The notes under the pieces are model-generated. The model saw only the letters and a program-made list of their open reading frames with translations. It ran no database searches and had not been told where the DNA came from. The translations under genes and the position numbers were made by a program. Shown in pieces: positions 59,064-64,000 of a stretch of DNA of 64,000 bases. Source of the DNA: Novosphingobium sp. KCTC 2891 (lineage in GTDB: Bacteria > Pseudomonadota > Alphaproteobacteria > Sphingomonadales > Sphingomonadaceae); NCBI RefSeq assembly GCF_025938155.1, contig NZ_JAPCZG010000013.1:1-64000 (forward strand), read 5' to 3'. The stretch's first letter is position 1; the number at the start of each line of letters is the position of its first letter.

Positions 59064-60179
59064 ATGGCCGAAAGCCCCGGAATTCTCATCACGCTGCTGG
59101 CTTTCGTGCTTGTGCTGGGGCCGCTCGTGTTCATTCACGAACTGGGTCACTACCTTGCCGGGCGTCTGTTCGGCGTGAAGGCTGAAAGTTTCTCGATCGG
59201 CTTCGGCAAGGAGCTTTGCGGCTGGACCGACAAGCGCGGTACGCGCTGGAAGCTCTCGGCGCTGCCGCTGGGCGGCTACGTTCAGTTCGCGGGCGACATG
59301 AACGCGGCGGGCAAGCCCGACCCTGCGTGGCTGGCGCTCCCGGCGGAGGAGCGCAACAAGACTTTCCAGGCAAAGCCCTTGTGGCAGCGTGCCGCCATCG
59401 TCCTCGCCGGACCGGTGACCAACCTGCTGCTCGCAGTCGCGATCCTTGCCGGCTTCGCGCTGGCCTACGGCAAGGTCGTGGTGCCGCCGGTGGTGGGCGT
59501 GATCCAGCAGGGCTCGGTGGCGGAGAAGGCCGGCCTCCACGTGGGGGACCGCATCGTCTCGCTGCGTGGCTACGGCGTGGACAGCTTCCTCGACGTGCGC
59601 ATGGCCGTGTCACAGCATCCGGGCGAGCCGCTTGACATGGTGGTCGAGCGCGCCGGCGCGCGGGTGGACCTGCCCGTCACGGCGGCGGCCAAGGTGCTGT
59701 CGGACCGCTTCGGCAACGAACAGCGCATCGGCTTCATCGGCATCGGTCCCGCCAGCATCGATCGCGTACCGGTCGGCCCCGTTGGCGCGGTGGGCGAAGC
59801 ACTGACCCAGACCCGCGACATCATCTCCATGATGGTCACCGGGATCGGCCAGATCGTCACCGGCAAGCGCGAGGTGAAGGAACTCGGTGGCCCGATCAAG
59901 ATCGCCAAGTACTCGGGCGAGCAGCTCGTGTCCGGCTGGCAGAGCTACGCCTGGTTCGTGGCGCTGATCTCGATTAACTTGGGGTTCATCAACCTCTTGC
60001 CAATTCCGGTGCTCGACGGCGGCCACCTCGCATTCTACGCGGCGGAGGCCGTGCGCCGTAAGCCGGTGAGCCAGCGCGGGCAGGAATGGGCCTTCCGCAC
60101 CGGCCTCGCGCTGGTGCTTGGCCTGATGCTGTTCGTCACATTCAACGACGTGGCGTCGCTCAAGATTTTCGGAGGGTAA
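59064..60179 (+). CDS. rseP: Site-2 membrane metalloprotease RseP
   Basis: This 371-residue RIP metalloprotease has the zinc motif HELGH (His25-His29, catalytic Glu26) in the first membrane helix, a PDZ domain with GVIQQGSVAEKAGLHVGDRI, and the third zinc ligand segment PIPVLDGGHL. It cleaves anti-sigma factors in the membrane. ATG 59064 is listed; a TTG at 59055 with GGAG 8 bases upstream would overlap the dxr stop and add 3 residues. Confidence 0.96.
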   Translation: MAESPGILITLLAFVLVLGPLVFIHELGHYLAGRLFGVKAESFSIGFGKELCGWTDKRGTRWKLSALPLGGYVQFAGDMNAAGKPDPAWLALPAEERNKTFQAKPLWQRAAIVLAGPVTNLLLAVAILAGFALAYGKVVVPPVVGVIQQGSVAEKAGLHVGDRIVSLRGYGVDSFLDVRMAVSQHPGEPLDMVVERAGARVDLPVTAAAKVLSDRFGNEQRIGFIGIGPASIDRVPVGPVGAVGEALTQTRDIISMMVTGIGQIVTGKREVKELGGPIKIAKYSGEQLVSGWQSYAWFVALISINLGFINLLPIPVLDGGHLAFYAAEAVRRKPVSQRGQEWAFRTGLALVLGLMLFVTFNDVASLKIFGG

Positions 60180-60397
60180 GGGGCACGTTGCCCGTTATCG
60201 CAACGGGAAAGTTCCATCGGGCGGGGATGGAGCGGATTTTCCACAATTTGCGGGGCTAATGCTGGCACGAAAGGCAGGCTTGCTTGATTGGCGGGGCTGC
60301 ATCGGGCAAAGGGCTGCGATTGCCTGAGAATGGCCGGGTTGCGCGCGCCGCAGTCGCCGTTCGAGGGCCGCACGAACAGACGGGATGGCGCTTGGTG

Positions 60398-63097
60398 ATG
60401 ATTGGACTTAACTCGGGCCTGACCGCACCCGGCGCGAAGCGCGCTTCCGCCCTTGCAGGCGTGTTGCTTGCGACGACCGCGCTGGTCGCGCTGCCCGATG
60501 TGGCGATGGCCGCCGCGAAGGTGAAGGCGGGCAAGGCCGTGCCGATCCCGACCGAGGCTTCGGTGCCTGCTCCCGCAGCGCCCGCCGTGGATGCCTCCGC
60601 GCCCGTCCAGACCGTCCGCTCGATCATCATCGAGGGCGCGCAGCGGCTCGAGGCGGACACCATCCTGTCGTATATTCGTCTCCGCGTCGGCGATCGCTAC
60701 ACCCAGGCTTCGGCCGACCAGGTGCTCAAGGATCTCTACGCGACCGAGCTGTTCTCGGACGTGCAACTGCGCAACGCCGATGGCGCCGTGACCATCCAGG
60801 TCAAGGAAAACCCGGTCGTCAACCGCATCATCCTCGAAGGCAACAAGCGCCTGAAGGAAGAGAAGATCCTGCCCGAGATCAAGCTCTCGGCGCGCCAGAT
60901 CTTCACCCGCTCCAAGGTGCGCGCCGACGTGTCGCGCATCATCGAGCTGTACAAGCGGCAGGGCCGCTTCGCCGCTTCGGTCGAGCCGAAGATGGTGATG
61001 CTCGACCAGAACCGCGTCGATATCGTGTTCGAGATCCAGGAAGGGCCGAAGTCCAAGGTCCGCCAGATCAACATCATCGGCAACGATACCTTCTCCGACA
61101 GCGAGCTGCGCGGCGAGATGGTGACGAAGCAGGCGCGCTTCTTCCGCCTGTTCTCCTCGGGCACCAGCTACGATCCCGATCGTCTGGCCTTCGACCAGCA
61201 GAAGCTGCGCCAGTATTACCTGACCAAGGGCTACGCCGATTTCCGCGTGGTTTCCGCGGTGGCGGAACTGACGCCCGACAAGCGCGACTTCATCATCACG
61301 TACGTGGTCGAGGAAGGGAAGCGCTACAAGTTCGGCGACGTGAAGGTCGACAGCCAGCTGCGCGACTTCGACGGCGAAGTGCTGGCCAAGCGCCTGCCGC
61401 TGAAGAAGGGCGACTGGTACAACGCCAAGCTGGTCGAGGACACCGTCGACAGCCTGACCGAGACCGCCGGCAGCTTCGGCTATGCCTTCGCCGACGTGCG
61501 CCCCGACTTCCAGCGCAACAAGGATGACCTGACGATGTCGGTCACCTTCCGCATCGCGGAAGCGCCGCGCGTGTATGTCGAGCGGGTCGACGTCAACGGC
61601 AACACGCTGACGCAGGACAAGGTGATCCGCCGCGAGTTCCGCCTTGCCGAAGGCGATGCGTTCAACTCGTTCCAGATCAAGCGCTCGTCCAACCGCATCA
61701 AGTCGCTGGGCTACTTCCAGGAGAAGTTCGAGGTCGAGCAGAAGCCGGGCACCGCGCCCGACCGCATCATCCTTGAAGCCAACGTCGAGGAAAAGCCCAC
61801 CGGCCAGCTCCAGCTGTCCGCCGGCTTCTCCAGCCTTGAAAGCTTCATTTTCCAGGCTTCGATCCAGCAGAACAACTTCCGCGGTCGCGGCCAGACGGTT
61901 GGTGCCAGCGTGGACTATTCGCGCTACTCGCGTTCGGTCCAGCTGAGCTTCACCGAGCCGTACCTGTTCGACCGCAACGTCTCGTTCGGTCTCGACGTCT
62001 ACCGCCGCGACTACAACAGCTTCCGCTACCTGAACTCCAGCCGCAACACGACCTACAAGCAGGCCACCACCGGCTTCCAGGCGCGCATCGGCGTGGCGCT
62101 CACCGAATATATGTCGCTGGTCGGGCGCTACACGCTCAACTTCGACGACGTGTCGCTCGACAAGGGCCTCTACTACACCAACGGAACCTGCGATCCGTTC
62201 AAGGGCGGGTTCTACCTGTGCGACGCGATCGGCAAGCGCACCAGCTCGATCCTCGGCACCTCGCTGATCTACGACACGCTGGACAATCGCATGCGCCCGA
62301 CGCGCGGCACCCAGTTCGTGGTCGGTGGCGACGTGGCCGGCCTTGGCGGCTCGGTGAAGTATGCGCGCATCACCGCCAACGCGGCCAAGTACTTCTCGCT
62401 GGGCAAGGGCTTCGTGTTCTCGCTGCGCGCAGAGGGCGGTGCGATCAAGCCGCTGTCCAAGCGCTATGACGAGAACGGCCTGGAGGTCGATGGCATCCGT
62501 CTGACCGACCGCTTCTTCCTCGGTGAACCGCAGCTGCGCGGCTTCGACATTCGCGGCGTTGGCCCGCGCGTGCTTCGCAAGTTCTACGCGGGCGTCGCCA
62601 CCGATGGCACCGGCGGCACGGTCAGTGCCAACCGCAACGACTGGTCGGACGACGCGGTCGGCGGCCGTTACTACTACCTGGGCCATGCCGAACTGGAACT
62701 GCCGCTCGGCTCGGGCGCGCGCGAACTGGGCCTGCGTCCGTCGATCTTCGTCGATGCCGGCGCAGTGTTCAGCGTGAAGGCGCCGGGCACCAACCCGTTG
62801 GTCCTGCAACTGCAGAACAAGACCACCGGCGAGACGATCTACAAGGCGGTCACGGCCGATCCGGCCAGCCCCGGCAACCCCATCGCTGGCTCGTTCGATG
62901 CCGCCACCTACAACGTGGTCGGCAAGTTCGCGGAAAGCTTCGTCGGCAATTCCGCCAAGCCGCGCGTTTCGGTCGGCATCGGCGTGAACTGGAACTCGCC
63001 CTTCGGGCCGTTCCGCATCGATTTCGCCAAGGTGCTCAGCAAGGTCGATGGCGACGACCCCAAGACCTTCACTTTCAACGTAGGAACCCAGTTCTGA
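60398..63097 (+). CDS. bamA: Outer membrane protein assembly factor BamA
   Basis: This 899-residue Omp85 protein has a signal peptide, five POTRA domains and a C-terminal 16-strand barrel with the conserved LRGFDIRGVGPR segment. It inserts beta-barrel proteins, including the TonB receptors here, into the outer membrane. ATG 60398 (MIGLNSG) is preferred to the longer frame. The proline/alanine-rich stretch after the signal precedes POTRA1. The stop overlaps the skp ATG by one base (TGATG). Confidence 0.97.
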   Translation: MIGLNSGLTAPGAKRASALAGVLLATTALVALPDVAMAAAKVKAGKAVPIPTEASVPAPAAPAVDASAPVQTVRSIIIEGAQRLEADTILSYIRLRVGDRYTQASADQVLKDLYATELFSDVQLRNADGAVTIQVKENPVVNRIILEGNKRLKEEKILPEIKLSARQIFTRSKVRADVSRIIELYKRQGRFAASVEPKMVMLDQNRVDIVFEIQEGPKSKVRQINIIGNDTFSDSELRGEMVTKQARFFRLFSSGTSYDPDRLAFDQQKLRQYYLTKGYADFRVVSAVAELTPDKRDFIITYVVEEGKRYKFGDVKVDSQLRDFDGEVLAKRLPLKKGDWYNAKLVEDTVDSLTETAGSFGYAFADVRPDFQRNKDDLTMSVTFRIAEAPRVYVERVDVNGNTLTQDKVIRREFRLAEGDAFNSFQIKRSSNRIKSLGYFQEKFEVEQKPGTAPDRIILEANVEEKPTGQLQLSAGFSSLESFIFQASIQQNNFRGRGQTVGASVDYSRYSRSVQLSFTEPYLFDRNVSFGLDVYRRDYNSFRYLNSSRNTTYKQATTGFQARIGVALTEYMSLVGRYTLNFDDVSLDKGLYYTNGTCDPFKGGFYLCDAIGKRTSSILGTSLIYDTLDNRMRPTRGTQFVVGGDVAGLGGSVKYARITANAAKYFSLGKGFVFSLRAEGGAIKPLSKRYDENGLEVDGIRLTDRFFLGEPQLRGFDIRGVGPRVLRKFYAGVATDGTGGTVSANRNDWSDDAVGGRYYYLGHAELELPLGSGARELGLRPSIFVDAGAVFSVKAPGTNPLVLQLQNKTTGETIYKAVTADPASPGNPIAGSFDAATYNVVGKFAESFVGNSAKPRVSVGIGVNWNSPFGPFRIDFAKVLSKVDGDDPKTFTFNVGTQF

Positions 63098-63774
63098 TGA
63101 AACTCCGTATTGCCTCGGCCCTCATCGCGGGCCTGCTCGTCTCCGCAGCTCCCGCCGCCATGGCGCAGTCGACCCCGGGCGGCACCGTTGCCGCCGGCAT
63201 CGCCATCGCCAACCCGCCGGCCGTCGTCGCCTCGTCGAACGCCTACAAGACTTCGCAGACCCAGCGCCCGGTGACCTACAAGGCGCAGATCGACCAGGCG
63301 AACACGCGCAAGGCCCAGATCGAGGCCCAGCTCAAGCCGCTCGTCGCCAAGCTCGAAGCGGACTCGAAGGCTGCCAACCCGAACCGCGCCGCGCTGCAGA
63401 GCCAGTACGAGCAGATCCAGCAGATCCAGCAGTCGGGCGAGCAGGAAATCCAGCAGATCCTGGCCCCGCTCAACCTGTCGCAGCAGTATGTGCTCGAACA
63501 GATCGGCGACAAGCTGGACGATGCGACCCAGCGCGCGATGACCAAGAAGAAGATCACGGTCGTCCTCGATTCGCAGGGCGTCATCAAGGCCGACCAGGTC
63601 TACAACCTCAACCAGGACATCCTGGCCGAGCTGAACACCCTGCTGCCTTCGGCGCAGCTGGTGCCGCCCGCCGGCTGGATGCCGCGCGCCCAGCGCGAGC
63701 AGCAGGCGGCTCAGGCCGCGCAGGCCGCTCCGTCGGCGGCGCAGCCCGCCACCAAGCAGCCTTCGGGCCGCTGA
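63097..63774 (+). CDS. skp: OmpH/Skp-family periplasmic chaperone
   Basis: This 225-residue periplasmic chaperone for outer-membrane proteins has a signal peptide ending near AAMAQ, then the tentacle-like helical part with many glutamine/lysine residues (YKAQIDQANTRKAQIEAQL, QIQQIQQSGEQEIQQIL). The C-terminal tail is alanine/glutamine-rich and longer than in E. coli Skp. It is coupled to bamA. Confidence 0.93.
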   Translation: MKLRIASALIAGLLVSAAPAAMAQSTPGGTVAAGIAIANPPAVVASSNAYKTSQTQRPVTYKAQIDQANTRKAQIEAQLKPLVAKLEADSKAANPNRAALQSQYEQIQQIQQSGEQEIQQILAPLNLSQQYVLEQIGDKLDDATQRAMTKKKITVVLDSQGVIKADQVYNLNQDILAELNTLLPSAQLVPPAGWMPRAQREQQAAQAAQAAPSAAQPATKQPSGR

Positions 63775-63792
63775 GGCAGGACGTCCGGGGGC

Positions 63793-64000
63793 ATGGCTGA
63801 AGAGCAGATCGAAGGAGCGGCCGCGCCGCTCTCCTATGATGTGACCAAGGTGATGGCGGCGCTTCCGCACCGCTATCCCCTGCTGCTGGTCGATCGCGTC
63901 GTCGAACTGGTGGTGGATGAACGCATCCACGCCATCAAGGCGGTGACGATGAACGAGCAGTTCTTCCAGGGCCACTTCCCCGGCCGCCCGATCATGCCGG
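63793..64000 (+). CDS. fabZ: 3-hydroxyacyl-[acyl-carrier-protein] dehydratase FabZ (partial)
   Basis: The first 69 residues of FabZ are visible and the gene runs off the window. The catalytic histidine lies in QFFQGHFPGRPIMP, and the N-terminus has VMAALPHRYPLLLVDRV. It starts 18 bases after skp, with no lpxD gene between as is usual in LPS-making bacteria. It dehydrates 3-hydroxyacyl-ACP in fatty-acid elongation. Confidence 0.95.
   Translation, partial: MAEEQIEGAAAPLSYDVTKVMAALPHRYPLLLVDRVVELVVDERIHAIKAVTMNEQFFQGHFPGRPIMP

Noticed and set aside
60035..62809. Minus-strand frame of 924 codons opposite bamA
   Set aside because: It is antisense of a certain housekeeping gene, without domain similarity.

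Overview
The window looks like a chromosomal piece of an alphaproteobacterium of the order Sphingomonadales, most like Novosphingobium or Sphingobium. The evidence is high GC content, several TonB-dependent receptors and CoA-linked catabolic genes, an NDUFS4-type complex I subunit, and the order bamA-skp-fabZ with no lpxD between skp and fabZ. The last point fits the replacement of lipopolysaccharide by glycosphingolipids in sphingomonads. No insertion sequence, integrase, CRISPR array or rRNA gene was seen.

Positions 1-24.7 kb form an accessory catabolic block. It holds three family III CoA-transferases, a crotonase-family protein, an isochorismatase-like hydrolase, two TonB-dependent receptors, a P450 with a SnoaL-like partner, and a GntR/FCD regulator. 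A minus-strand operon (acyl-CoA dehydrogenase-like, SDR, APH-type kinase, small protein, acyl-CoA ligase; 13498 down to 8619) has the composition of the levulinate / 4-hydroxyacid lva pathway. A thiolase-like plus DUF35 pair runs divergently from it, followed by a receptor, two SDRs, two adjacent CoA-transferases, a LuxR-type regulator, an atypical SDR and a Rieske oxygenase. The likely theme is uptake through the outer membrane, oxidation by P450 and Rieske enzymes, CoA activation, and chain shortening of a hydrophobic substrate. The substrate cannot be read from the sequence. The block ends against the 3' end of a tRNA-Ile(CAT) gene.

Positions 24.7-44.5 kb mix housekeeping and surface genes: a polysaccharide deacetylase-like protein, a degenerate histidine kinase, an Lrp regulator, chorismate mutase, polyprenyl diphosphate synthase, a large RTX-tailed glycosidase, an aldo/keto reductase, hrpB, an NDUFS4-like subunit, the SRP RNA, a DUF4188 protein with twin TetR-like operators, dnaX-ybaB, an MlaA-like protein, a TonB receptor and a SIR2-like protein.

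Positions 44.5-64 kb are core genome: lon with a likely heat-shock promoter, an HU gene, a lipoprotein, rlmB, tRNA-Tyr, an alpha/beta hydrolase, psd-pssA, then the long rpsB-tsf-pyrH-frr-uppS-cdsA-dxr-rseP-bamA-skp-fabZ chain for translation, isoprenoid, phospholipid and envelope biogenesis. Most genes from pyrH onward are within a few bases of each other or overlap.

The most notable signals outside gene content are a 22-bp perfect palindrome nested inside an 11-bp inverted repeat at the LuxR gene start, a 17-bp operator-like motif found at two distant promoters, twin TetR-like operators, and short tandem repeats with units not divisible by three that straddle the stop codons of three genes.
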